From Microbacterium yannicii (GTDB lineage: Bacteria > Actinomycetota > Actinomycetes > Actinomycetales > Microbacteriaceae): a DNA stretch of 64,000 bases. The notes beneath the pieces are model-generated. The model was not told where the DNA came from and ran no database searches. It was given only the letters and a program-made list of their open reading frames with translations. Below, one piece after another: positions 37,947-46,355 of the stretch. Every line of letters starts with the position of its first letter. Within the stretch, counting starts at the first letter, position 1. The stretch spans positions 248,001 to 312,000 of the forward strand of contig NZ_JAMXMB010000036.1 of assembly GCF_024055635.1 (NCBI RefSeq), written 5' to 3'. A program made the position numbers and the translations under genes.

Positions 37947-40109
37947 GTGGCCGGCTGGCACGAACGAGGGGCGGCCGATGAGGGCCGGGCCGCGGCATCC
38001 GATCGCCTGAAAGCCTGGCGGGGCGGCCCGCGGCTGGGGACGGCGTACTACAACGAGTACCTGCCCGATCCGTCGCGACTCGAGACCGACCTGCGACTGA
38101 TGACGGATGCCGGGATCACGTGCATCCGCGTCGGCGAATCGGTCTGGTCCACCTGGGAGCCGCGCGACGGCGAGTTCGACCTCGAGTGGCTGACGCCCGT
38201 GCTCGATGCGGCGCATGCGCACCGCATCGACGTGATCCTCGGCACTCCCACCTACGCCGTGCCGCCGTGGCTCGCGCGTGCGCACCCCGAGCTCGCGGTC
38301 GTCCGCAAGGACGGCACCAGCGTGCCGTGGGGCGGCCGGCAGGAGGTGGACTACACGTCCGAGCTGTTCCGGGGCTACGCCGAGCGGGTCATCCGCGCCG
38401 TCGTCGGCCGGCATGGCCGGCATCCGGCGGTCGTCGGCGTGCAGCTCGACAACGAGGCCGGACTGCACATCATCCACAACGAGCACGTCGTGGCGCGATT
38501 CCGCGACTGGGTCGCCGACCGCTACGGCGATGTCGACACGCTCAACCGCGCGTGGGGCCTGACGTACTGGTCGCACCGCATCTCGGAGTGGGACGAGCTC
38601 TGGGCGCCGGCGGGCAACACGACCCCCGCGTACGACCTCGCGTGGCGGCGGTTCCAGGCCGAGCTGACCGCCGACTTCATCGGATGGCAGGCCGACCTCG
38701 TCCGTCCGCTCGTGGCCGACGACACATTCCTCACCACCTGCATCGCCTACCAGCGGCCCGCGATGGACGACGTCGCCGTCGGCGCGCGACTGGACATCGC
38801 CAGCGGCAACGCCTATTACCTCGCCCAGGACGCGCTCGACCTCGAACGCGAGGGCGCGGGCGGGCGGTGGTACGCCGACGACGTGCCGCAGCTCGTGCTC
38901 ATGGCCGACCGCATGAGGGCGACCCGACAGGGCCCGTTCCTCGTCACGGAGACCGGGGCCGCGTCCATCGGGCCGGCGTCGCTCACGCGCCCGCCGTACG
39001 ACGGGCAGCTCGCCCAGGCGGCGTGGCTGCTCGTCGCTCGCGGAGCCCGGCTCGTGTCGTACTGGCACTGGCACACGCTGCACTCGGGCGCCGAGGTCCA
39101 CTGGGGCGGCATCCTCGGTCACGACCTCGAGCCGGGGCGCATCCATGCCGAGATCGCCGGGATCGGCCGGCAGTTCGCGGCGGCGGCGCCCTGGCTCGCG
39201 GATGCCGAGCCCGACGCCGACGTCGGTCTCGTGTATGCGCACGACAGCGAGTGGATGATGTCGTTCGAGCCGCCGCTTCCCGGCGCGGCCGGCGTGGGCG
39301 ATCGCGGCTCGTATGCGCGGATCGTGGGCGCCTTCGGCCGTGCGGCGATCGACGCCGGGCTGCAGGTGGACTTCGTCAACGACCGGCAGCTGCCCGACGC
39401 AGGCGAGCTCGTGCGGCGCTACCCGGTGCTCGTCGTCCCGGGGCTCATCGCGGCATCCGATCCGACGCTCGAGAAGCTCGTCGAGTACGCCCGTCGGGGT
39501 GGGCGGCTCGTGATCGGTCCGCGCACCGGCTACGGCGACGACGAGGGCCGCATGCGGGCCGTGCGGGCGCCGGCCATCGTGGGGCCGGCGGCCGGCGTCG
39601 GCTACCGGGAGTTCGCGGCGCTCGCCGAGCCGGTCGAGGTCGTGCGCGACGGCGTCGTCGTCGGCCAGGCGGCGGGCTGGATCGACGGGCTCGAGGTCGA
39701 CGGTGCGGAGGTGCTGCTCCGGTATCGGCATCCGCTGTTCGGGCGATGGGCGGCCGTGGCGCGCCACGACGTGGGTGCGGGCTCGATCACGACGGTCGGC
39801 ACGCTGCTCGACCGGGCGACGCTGGCCGACGTGATGACGGGTGCCGCCGGCCCGGCGTCGCTCGCGAGCCCGCTGTCGGAGCGCGTGGCGACGGTGACCG
39901 CCCACTCGCTCGCAGGCCCACAGGGCCGGGGCTGGGTGGTGCACAACTGGTCGCCGGAACCCCGAACCGTGTCGCTCGCCAGGGACGTGGCATCCGTCCT
40001 CGACGACGCCGTGCACCGGGCGGGCACAGAGGTCGAGCTCGCGTCCTGGGATGTGCGGGTCTGGCGAGAGGCATCGTCGGTCGCCGCGACGAACGCGCGC
40101 GCGGTGTGA
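37947..40109 (+). CDS. Beta-galactosidase, GH42
   Basis: A 720-residue GH42 retaining enzyme. TIM barrel with GTAYYNEYLPDP, GTPTYAVPPWL, acid/base Glu170 in QLDNEAG and nucleophile Glu335 in VTETGAAS; a trimerisation/class-I-glutamine-amidotransferase-like domain (EKLVEYARRGGRLVIGPRTG) and C-terminal beta domain follow. GTG start at 37947, four bases after the preceding stop, indicating co-transcription. Cytoplasmic, acting on galactosyl oligosaccharides such as pectic galactan or arabinogalactan fragments. The usual Cys zinc cluster of some GH42 enzymes is not visible. Confidence 0.93.
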   Translation: MAGWHERGAADEGRAAASDRLKAWRGGPRLGTAYYNEYLPDPSRLETDLRLMTDAGITCIRVGESVWSTWEPRDGEFDLEWLTPVLDAAHAHRIDVILGTPTYAVPPWLARAHPELAVVRKDGTSVPWGGRQEVDYTSELFRGYAERVIRAVVGRHGRHPAVVGVQLDNEAGLHIIHNEHVVARFRDWVADRYGDVDTLNRAWGLTYWSHRISEWDELWAPAGNTTPAYDLAWRRFQAELTADFIGWQADLVRPLVADDTFLTTCIAYQRPAMDDVAVGARLDIASGNAYYLAQDALDLEREGAGGRWYADDVPQLVLMADRMRATRQGPFLVTETGAASIGPASLTRPPYDGQLAQAAWLLVARGARLVSYWHWHTLHSGAEVHWGGILGHDLEPGRIHAEIAGIGRQFAAAAPWLADAEPDADVGLVYAHDSEWMMSFEPPLPGAAGVGDRGSYARIVGAFGRAAIDAGLQVDFVNDRQLPDAGELVRRYPVLVVPGLIAASDPTLEKLVEYARRGGRLVIGPRTGYGDDEGRMRAVRAPAIVGPAAGVGYREFAALAEPVEVVRDGVVVGQAAGWIDGLEVDGAEVLLRYRHPLFGRWAAVARHDVGAGSITTVGTLLDRATLADVMTGAAGPASLASPLSERVATVTAHSLAGPQGRGWVVHNWSPEPRTVSLARDVASVLDDAVHRAGTEVELASWDVRVWREASSVAATNARAV

Positions 40110-40124
40110 ACGCTCGCGAGGAGG

Positions 40125-41006
40125 TCACGGCCCCCGGCGATACTCGCGGGGGGCGACGCCGAGCAGGCGCTTGAACGTCCGGCCGAAATGGGAGAGGTCG
40201 CGGAAGCCCGCGATGACGCCGATGTCGGCGATGCTGCGATCGGTCGTGCGCAGGAGGGTGGCCGCGTAGCCGATCCGAAGACGCGCGACGTATTCCGAGA
40301 TCGTCTCACCGGTCGAGGCCGCGAAGGCGCGGGAGAGGTAGGTGCGCTCCAGGTGCACCCGCGCCGCCAGGTCGGCGAGGCTCTGATTCTCGGTGAAGGA
40401 GCGATCCAGATGCGCGCGCACCTCGTCGACGGCGACGTCGGTGCGGCTCCGGGTGCCGCGGGCCGGCAGGAACCCGTGCGCCGAGATCGCGCGCGCGCAT
40501 TCGACCAGCAGCGCCCGTCGCAGGGCGGCGACGCTGTCGCCCGTGCCCGGCCCGGGGTGGAGGGTCTCGCGTTCCAGCAGCTCGAGCAGTGCGCGCGTCG
40601 CCGCCACGTCGTCGATCGCGACCTGGGGCAGCCGCACGCGGGGTGCATCGCCGATAGGCAGGAGGGCCGCGAGGGCGCGGTCCAGCGGCTGCGCCAGCGT
40701 CGGGATCGGATGCGCGTCGACGTCGAGATAGAGGTTCACGACCTCGAGCGCATCGCCGTCGGTGACGAGCCCGTGGCGCTCTCCGGTGCGGGTGACCGCG
40801 AACGACGGGCCGGTGATCGCGTACTCGGTCTCGTCGAGGACGTGGCGTCCGGTGCCCCGCAGCACGAAGGTGAGCAGCACCACGTCCACCCCGTGGAGGT
40901 CGAGCGTGGGACTCACGAAGTCCGTGAACCTCTCTGCCGCGACGCCGTGCTGCTCGAGGGTGGCGTGGCGTCCCCGGACGCGGGCGTCAGGCACGGTCGT
41001 CAACAT
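40125..41006 (-). CDS. AraC-family transcriptional regulator
   Basis: A 293-residue regulator with an N-terminal cupin sensor (DVVLLTFVLRGTGRHVLDETEY) and a C-terminal pair of HTH motifs (SLADLAARVHLERTYLSRAFAAS and SIADIGVIAGFRDLSHFGRTFK). Start is uncertain: ATG 41006, ATG 41027 or GTG 40994 are all in frame. The first two lie within a direct repeat that looks like its own binding site. It is divergent from the ferredoxin-reductase-P450 operon and is its likely activator. Convergent with GH42. Confidence 0.88.
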   Translation of the reverse strand: MLTTVPDARVRGRHATLEQHGVAAERFTDFVSPTLDLHGVDVVLLTFVLRGTGRHVLDETEYAITGPSFAVTRTGERHGLVTDGDALEVVNLYLDVDAHPIPTLAQPLDRALAALLPIGDAPRVRLPQVAIDDVAATRALLELLERETLHPGPGTGDSVAALRRALLVECARAISAHGFLPARGTRSRTDVAVDEVRAHLDRSFTENQSLADLAARVHLERTYLSRAFAASTGETISEYVARLRIGYAATLLRTTDRSIADIGVIAGFRDLSHFGRTFKRLLGVAPREYRRGP

Positions 41007-41027
41007 CGTCCGACATGACGTCAACAT
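40998..41027. promoter_or_regulatory. Direct repeats spaced 21 bp, likely AraC-family binding site
   Basis: CGTCAACAT occurs at 40998-41006 and 41019-41027, a 21-base period equal to two helical turns, which is the geometry AraC-family dimers or monomers in tandem use. The sites lie 41-70 bases upstream of the ferredoxin ATG. Confidence 0.65.
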
Positions 41028-41055
41028 ACACGTGGAATCTGCTGCGGAATCGGCG

Positions 41056-41061
41056 GATATT
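41056..41061 (+). promoter_or_regulatory. Possible -10 for a leaderless ferredoxin transcript
   Basis: GATATT ends six bases before the ferredoxin ATG and no ribosome-binding site is present in between. This is the usual layout of leaderless actinobacterial mRNAs; no good -35 is visible, consistent with activator dependence. Confidence 0.4.
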
Positions 41062-41067
41062 GCTCTC

Positions 41068-41265
41068 ATGACGATCTTCGCCGACACCACCGCCTGTGTG
41101 GGCGCGGGCCAATGCGCGCTCGTGGCGGGCACGCTCTTCGACCAGGACGATGACGGCATCGTCGTCGTGCTCGACCGAGACCCGACCGCCGAAGACGAGA
41201 TCGCCGCAGCTGTGCGGGCGGCATCCCTCTGCCCCGCACGGGCGATCCGCGTGGGGGACCGATGA
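41068..41265 (+). CDS. 3Fe-4S ferredoxin, P450 redox partner
   Basis: A 65-residue acidic ferredoxin with Cys10, Cys16 (CVGAGQC) and Cys55 (SLCPA), the three-cysteine pattern of single 3Fe-4S-cluster ferredoxins that deliver electrons to bacterial P450s. It begins at ATG 41068 and its stop overlaps the reductase start by four bases. With the reductase and P450 it forms a class I electron chain: NAD(P)H to FAD reductase to ferredoxin to P450. Confidence 0.93.
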   Translation: MTIFADTTACVGAGQCALVAGTLFDQDDDGIVVVLDRDPTAEDEIAAAVRAASLCPARAIRVGDR

Positions 41266-42392
41266 CGCACGTTCTGATCGTGGGCGCCTCGCTCGCGGGG
41301 CTGACGACCGCCGAGAGCTTGCGTGCGCAGGGTTTCGACGGGCGCATCACGCTCCTCGGCGCCGAACGCCACTCACCATACAGTCGCCCGGTCCTGTCGA
41401 AGCAGGTCCTGTCCGGAGAGTGGGAAGCCGCTCCCATCCGCGGCCGGGCCGAGCTCACCGGGCTCGGCGTGACGTTCCGCTTCGGGCGCCGGGCGACCGG
41501 GCTCGACCTGCGGCGACGCGAAGTGGTGGTCGGTCACGAACGCCTCGCCTACGACGAGCTGGTGATCGCCACAGGCGCCGTGGCGCGGCATCCGTTCCCG
41601 GCGTCGCAGACCCTCCGGACGATCGAGGACGCGCACCGCCTGCGCGGGCGAATCGCGCGTGCCGACCGGATCGCGATCATCGGCGCGGGCGTGCTGGGCA
41701 GCGAGGTGGCCTCTGCCGCGCGCGCCGCGGGATGCGCGGTGACGCTGATCGCCCGCGGCGAGGGAGTGTCGGTGGGCACTCTCGGCCTGCGGCTCTCAGC
41801 GCGCGTCGCCGGCCTGCTGCGCGAGAACGGCGTCGAGCTGCGCACCCGGGCGCGGGTCGTCGGGGTGGATGCCTCAGGCGTGCACCTCGCCGACGGCGCC
41901 ACCGTCGACGCGTCGGTCGTTGTGAGCGCCGTCGGCTGCACCCCTGCCGTCGGCTGGCTGCGCGGCTCCGGCCTCGAGATCGCCGACGGAGTGGTGTGCG
42001 ACGCGAACGGCCGCGCAGCTGACGGGATCCACGCGGTCGGGGACGTCGCGGCGTGGACGGATCCGGCAGACGGCCGCCCACGACGAGTCGAGCACCAGCA
42101 GACGGCGATCCTGCAGGCACAGGCCGTGGCCCGTGCCGTGGCGACCGGTGCGGCATGCCCGCCCATCGAGCCGTTCTTCTGGACGACGCTGTTCGGCACG
42201 CGCATCCTCGTTCACGGCACCGTGCATCCCGACGCCGAGCTGCAGGTGATCGCGGGCGACGATGACGGCGACCGCTTCGTCCTGGCCGCGCGGCGGGAGG
42301 GGCGCGTGGAGGCGCTCGTCGGGTGGAACATGGCGCGCGAGTTCCGTATGGCCCGGGCAGATCTCCTCCGCGCCGAAGGGAGTCTCGTATGA
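41262..42392 (+). CDS. FAD-dependent ferredoxin reductase
   Basis: A 376-residue pyridine-nucleotide-disulfide-oxidoreductase-fold protein without redox cysteines, as in putidaredoxin-reductase-type enzymes. FAD-binding IVGASLAGLTTAESL at the N-terminus, NAD(P)-binding IIGAGVLGSEVAS at about 135-150, and the second FAD motif IHAVGDVAAW. It passes electrons from NAD(P)H to the neighbouring ferredoxin. Overlaps both neighbours by ATGA, so all three proteins are translationally coupled. Confidence 0.93.
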   Translation: MTHVLIVGASLAGLTTAESLRAQGFDGRITLLGAERHSPYSRPVLSKQVLSGEWEAAPIRGRAELTGLGVTFRFGRRATGLDLRRREVVVGHERLAYDELVIATGAVARHPFPASQTLRTIEDAHRLRGRIARADRIAIIGAGVLGSEVASAARAAGCAVTLIARGEGVSVGTLGLRLSARVAGLLRENGVELRTRARVVGVDASGVHLADGATVDASVVVSAVGCTPAVGWLRGSGLEIADGVVCDANGRAADGIHAVGDVAAWTDPADGRPRRVEHQQTAILQAQAVARAVATGAACPPIEPFFWTTLFGTRILVHGTVHPDAELQVIAGDDDGDRFVLAARREGRVEALVGWNMAREFRMARADLLRAEGSLV

Positions 42393-43573
42393 CCGGATGC
42401 CCGTACCACGAGCGTCGCCTGCCCACCGACGGCACGCCTCTCGCGCCCTCGCCGGCGCTGGCGACCTGGCGCGACGAAGCGCCCGCGACACCGCTGCGCT
42501 ACCCCGATGGGCCTGACGGGCTCATCGTCACCCGGCATACGCTCGCACGCGACGTGCTGTCGGATCCGAGGTTCACCGTCGCCGTCCACCGGTTCCCTCA
42601 GCCGCAGGAGGCGACGGATCTCGACGACCTCGACGAGGCCGGGCGCGTCGCGCTCGCCGCTTCGAACCTGCTCGCGCTCGACGGCGAGCAGCACCTGCGC
42701 ATGCGGAGGGCGATCATCTCGCAGTTCTCGATGCGAGCGGTGCGGGCGCGCGAGGACGCGGTCGCCGGCATCGTGACGTCGCAGCTCGCCGAGTTCCTCG
42801 CCCGCGACCAGCCCGCAGACCTGTTCGCGCACTACGCGACGCCCATCTCGATGCGCACGCACTGCCTCGTCCTGGGCGTGCCCGATGCGCTCGCACCGCG
42901 GTTCGGCGAGCTCTTCGTGACGGGGACGTCGACGACCCAGCAGAAGTTCGACTACATCCGCGACCTCCTCGCCGAGAGAGAAGGCGTACCCGGTGACGAC
43001 GTGATCACCCACCTGCTGCAGGGCGAATGGACGCGCGCCGAGGTCGAGGGCATCCTGCTGGTCCTGATGACCTCCGGCCGCGATTCGGTGGCCTACCTCA
43101 TCTCGACGGCGATGGTGGCGCTGCTCACGCACCCCGACCAGCTCGCCGTCCTCCACGACGATCCCGCGGCCATCCCGGGAGCGATCGAGGAGTTCATGCG
43201 GGTGGGCGCGATGTTCGTGACCCTGTTCCCTCGGACGGCACGGGAGGATCTCGAGCTGCGCGGCGTCGCCATCGCCGCGGGCACGACCGTCGCCGTGTCT
43301 CCCGTCGCCGCGAATCACGACGAGCGGCAATACGACGATCCCGACAGATTCGACGTCACCCGCGACGCCTTCGGTCATCTCGGCTTCGGGCACGGGCCGC
43401 ATGGCTGCGTCGGCCAGCAGCTGGCGCGGCTCGAGATCCGCGAGGCGATCGCGCGACTGCTCGCCGCGGCTCCCGGCATCCGTCTCGTGCATGCCGACCA
43501 GCTCTCTCCGCTGCCGTTCGCGCATCCCGTCGCGACCTACGAGGCCGGCGCCGTCGAGGTCGCGTGGCGCTGA
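42389..43573 (+). CDS. Cytochrome P450, candidate sugar O-demethylase
   Basis: A 394-residue soluble bacterial P450. The heme ligand is Cys340 in FGHGPHGCVGQ, the K-helix ExxR is Glu268-Arg271 (EEFMR), and the I-helix reads TSGRDSVAY, lacking the usual Thr pair (a Ser is at the oxygen-activation position). ATG 42389 overlaps the reductase stop. The dedicated redox partners and the AraC regulator form a self-contained unit embedded in a carbohydrate island. P450s with dedicated ferredoxin and reductase oxidatively demethylate 6-O-methyl-galactose in marine bacteria; a similar role on methylated plant sugars is my inference. Terpene or aromatic substrates remain possible. Confidence 0.92.
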   Translation: MTGCPYHERRLPTDGTPLAPSPALATWRDEAPATPLRYPDGPDGLIVTRHTLARDVLSDPRFTVAVHRFPQPQEATDLDDLDEAGRVALAASNLLALDGEQHLRMRRAIISQFSMRAVRAREDAVAGIVTSQLAEFLARDQPADLFAHYATPISMRTHCLVLGVPDALAPRFGELFVTGTSTTQQKFDYIRDLLAEREGVPGDDVITHLLQGEWTRAEVEGILLVLMTSGRDSVAYLISTAMVALLTHPDQLAVLHDDPAAIPGAIEEFMRVGAMFVTLFPRTAREDLELRGVAIAAGTTVAVSPVAANHDERQYDDPDRFDVTRDAFGHLGFGHGPHGCVGQQLARLEIREAIARLLAAAPGIRLVHADQLSPLPFAHPVATYEAGAVEVAWR

Positions 43574-43682
43574 GCTCTTCCTCATGATTCACGTGCGCTG
43601 AACGACCGCCGATCGCGCAGGTCTCCATACCTTCAGTGCACCTGAGCGGGGATGAACGGCGGCGCAGGGTGAGGGCGGCGAG

Positions 43683-45422
43683 TCACAGCGGCAGGAACGA
43701 CCCGGCCGGCACGTCGGCGGTGCGGGTCTCGCCACCCGGGAGAGTCACCTCGACCTGACGTGGACGGACGTCGAGGTTGGCCACGAGGACGGCGTCGCCG
43801 CCGGGGGTGCGGGCACCGAGCGCCCAGACGAGGCCGTCGGGTGAATCGCCGCGGAGGCCCACCGCGCCGGCCATTCCGGCCAGCGAGGTGACGGCGTCGA
43901 GCACGGGACGCGCCGATCCGTCCGCACTCCGCACGCCGCGCGACCCCCATTCCTCGAAGTACGCGAGCGTGGCGACGCCGGGCACGGCGAGGGCGGCAGC
44001 ACTGGCGACCGTCCAGGCGGCGAGCTCGGGCGCGCCGATGCGGACGTCGACCGTGTCGAGCAGCGCCGAGCCGTAGCCGTCGCGCAGGTCGTCGTGCGCA
44101 GGCATCGGCGGGGGAGTCGTCGCCACATCGTTGAAGTGCGGACGCAGCGAGATCGGCCCGATGTGCACCGGAAGGCCGGCGGCGATCCTGGTCGCCTGCG
44201 TGGCGACCAGGCGCTGCATCGGCAGCGACTCGACCAGCTGGGCCGTGCTGAGACTGTGGAACAGCGGCGTGCTGCTGAACACGATGCCGTCGAGCCCGCG
44301 CGGCAGGCGATGGTGCTCGCGGTTGAGTTCGGTGAAATGCGAGCGCACGCCGCCGACGACTTCCGCTTCGACGCCCGCCTCGGTCAGCGCGTGCCGCAGC
44401 AGGCCGATGGCCTCGAGATCGGACACGTGCCTCGCCGCACCGGTCGGCCAGAACGCCGTGACGCGCGCGATCGCGAGACCGCGCAGGGCGTGCACGGCAT
44501 GGTCGATCGCGGCGGGGTCCTCATCGGCCAGCACGAAGCGCACATCGAGAGGGCGAGCGGATGCCGCAGCCCGCGCCAGCGCGGCGCGCCAGTTCCGCGT
44601 GGCGAGGTCGAGCTCGACGAGGACGGCGGCGGGCCACGGACCCTCGGCGACCGCGGTGCTCAGCGCGGGATCGGGCGCGGTCGCCGCGGACACGGCGATC
44701 GCGGGGAGCGGTGAGCCTTCCTCGAGCCGGATGCGGGCCACGGGGTCCGCGGGGACAGAGGCCGGCGTTCCCGACACGGCGATGTCGATCGACTGCACGA
44801 CCCGCTCACCGGCGGCGAGCGTGTACGGGAAGGGCAGCGCGAGCGGGCGGCTGTACGTCTTGTACGAGGCATCCGTCCAGTTGCGCTGGTCCTCCATCTC
44901 GAAGACGTCGCCGGTGAAGCGCACGTCGACGTCGAGGCCGTCGTGCGTCCACGTCAGCCCCGCGATGTCGAGCGCCGGCTGGTGCGGGCTGATGTCGACG
45001 GGGAAGCGGGATGCCGCGACCGAGCCGTCGGGGTGGCGCACCCGGAGCGCCGACCCGGCGAGGCGGGGCGGGTGCAGCACGACGAGCCCGGTGCGGTTGG
45101 TCGCGAACTCCGACGCCGACTCGAGGTCGGTGAGCACCCGCAGCCGCCCGGGGCCGCGCACCTCCGCGCGGACGATCCCGCGCAGCTCCGAGCCCAGGCC
45201 CGTCGAGTGCACGTGCAGGGTCAGCGCGAGGCCGGACTCGGCGACGCGGTCGACCACGAGGCCCGCGGTGTCCCAATTGCGGTCGCGCACCACGGCGCGC
45301 ACCGACCGCAGCACCATGCGACCGTCGTGGGCGATGTCGGCGAGCTCGTCGTCGCGCAGCTCGAGCGACCACGCTCCGCTCCGCCACACCGTCGCGGGCG
45401 CGCCGCTCCACACGTCGCTCAT
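43683..45422 (-). CDS. Probable D-apionate lactonase (ApnL-like)
   Basis: A 579-residue protein from ATG 45422 (GGAG six bases upstream); ATG 45431, three codons earlier, is also possible. It opens with beta-strand-rich sequence (LELRDDELADIAHDGRMVLR), contains the striking segment FEMEDQRNWTDASYKTY in the middle, and ends with an Ig-like strand set (AVLVANLDVRPRQVEVTLPGG). No signal peptide. I associate this segment with the D-apionate lactonase family, recalled rather than verified; the position as the last gene of an operon with an ApnO homologue supports it. If correct, it hydrolyses apionolactone to D-apionate. Otherwise it is an unassigned carbohydrate-active protein. Confidence 0.55.
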   Translation of the reverse strand: MSDVWSGAPATVWRSGAWSLELRDDELADIAHDGRMVLRSVRAVVRDRNWDTAGLVVDRVAESGLALTLHVHSTGLGSELRGIVRAEVRGPGRLRVLTDLESASEFATNRTGLVVLHPPRLAGSALRVRHPDGSVAASRFPVDISPHQPALDIAGLTWTHDGLDVDVRFTGDVFEMEDQRNWTDASYKTYSRPLALPFPYTLAAGERVVQSIDIAVSGTPASVPADPVARIRLEEGSPLPAIAVSAATAPDPALSTAVAEGPWPAAVLVELDLATRNWRAALARAAASARPLDVRFVLADEDPAAIDHAVHALRGLAIARVTAFWPTGAARHVSDLEAIGLLRHALTEAGVEAEVVGGVRSHFTELNREHHRLPRGLDGIVFSSTPLFHSLSTAQLVESLPMQRLVATQATRIAAGLPVHIGPISLRPHFNDVATTPPPMPAHDDLRDGYGSALLDTVDVRIGAPELAAWTVASAAALAVPGVATLAYFEEWGSRGVRSADGSARPVLDAVTSLAGMAGAVGLRGDSPDGLVWALGARTPGGDAVLVANLDVRPRQVEVTLPGGETRTADVPAGSFLPL

Positions 45423-45446
45423 GCTCTCCATCCTCGCCCCCTCCCA

Positions 45447-45512
45447 CCCGGTTCGTCCGTCGCATACGCACAGGAATCCGCCCCCGGGCGTACATGTAAC
45501 GGATGAACCGGG
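45447..45512. promoter_or_regulatory. 14-bp inverted repeat between SDR and ApnL-like gene
   Basis: Arms CCCGGTTCGTCCGT (45447-45460) and ACGGATGAACCGGG (45499-45512) pair with one mismatch. The left arm continues into CGTCCGTCGCATA, 12 of 13 bases identical to the half-site at 36290-36302. It suggests an internal promoter or operator for the ApnL-like gene. Confidence 0.55.
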
Positions 45513-45541
45513 AGGGGAGAGCGATCAGCAGGGGGCATGAG

Positions 45542-46294
45542 TCAGATCGTCATGCCGCCGTCGACGGCGAACAGCGCACCGGTCGCGAAGGCCGAGTCGT
45601 CGCTCGCGAGGAACACCATGATGCCCTCGACGTCGGCCGGCGCTCCGGCGCGGCCCATCGGGATGCGGCCGATGATCGCCGCACGCGCCTCCGGGTCGCT
45701 CGTGATGGTGGTGACCAGCGACGTCTCGGTATACGCCGGGACGACGGTGTTGACCCGGATGCCGCGATCGGCGTAGGCCGCGGCGACGGTGCGTCCGAGA
45801 CCGTGGATCCCCGCCTTGGACGCGCTGTACGCCGTGAAGTCCCGGCCCTCGCCGTTGATGCCGGTCGGGCTGCCCGTGAGGATGATCGAGCCGCCGCCGG
45901 ACTCCAGCATGGACCGCACCGCGTGCTTGGCCGTGAGGAACGTGCCCGTCAGATTGACGTCGATCGTGCGCTTCCACACGTCGAGGTCGAGGTCGGCGAC
46001 GGCCGCGTCCCTGCCGAACAGCTGCACGCCGGCGTTGGCGACGACGACGTCGGGCGCCCAGCCCTCGGCGCCGAGCAGCCCGAAGGCGGCTTCGACGGAC
46101 GCCTCGTCGGAGATGTCCATCACCGCCGCCCGGGCGGACGGGCCGATGGCATCCGCGGTCTCGCTCGCAGCCGCGGCGTCCCGGTCGGCGATGATGACGC
46201 GGGCGCCCTCTCGCGCGAACCGTTCGGCGACGGCGCGGCCGATGCCGGTGCCCGAACCGGTGACGAGCGCGGTCTTTCCCTGAAGTCGTGACAC
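45542..46294 (-). CDS. Short-chain dehydrogenase/reductase, possible D-apiose dehydrogenase
   Basis: A 250-residue classical SDR: cofactor motif TGSGTGIGRAVAE at residues 11-23, NAG in VVANAGVQ, Ser in ILTGSPTG and YSASK catalytic Tyr-x3-Lys, and a C-terminal DGGMTI. GTG start at 46294 with AAGGAGA eight bases upstream. Fifth-from-last logic of the operon: it sits between the apionate oxidoisomerase and the probable apionate lactonase, so oxidation of D-apiose to apionolactone is a natural role. Known D-apiose dehydrogenases that I recall are of the Gfo/Idh/MocA family, so this would be a non-homologous replacement; another polyol or sugar substrate is possible. Confidence 0.85.
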   Translation of the reverse strand: MSRLQGKTALVTGSGTGIGRAVAERFAREGARVIIADRDAAAASETADAIGPSARAAVMDISDEASVEAAFGLLGAEGWAPDVVVANAGVQLFGRDAAVADLDLDVWKRTIDVNLTGTFLTAKHAVRSMLESGGGSIILTGSPTGINGEGRDFTAYSASKAGIHGLGRTVAAAYADRGIRVNTVVPAYTETSLVTTITSDPEARAAIIGRIPMGRAGAPADVEGIMVFLASDDSAFATGALFAVDGGMTI

Positions 46295-46355
46295 GGATTC
46301 TCCTTGGTCTTCGATCTCGTGGTCAGCGCTCGATACTCGCTCAGCGCGAGAGCGC

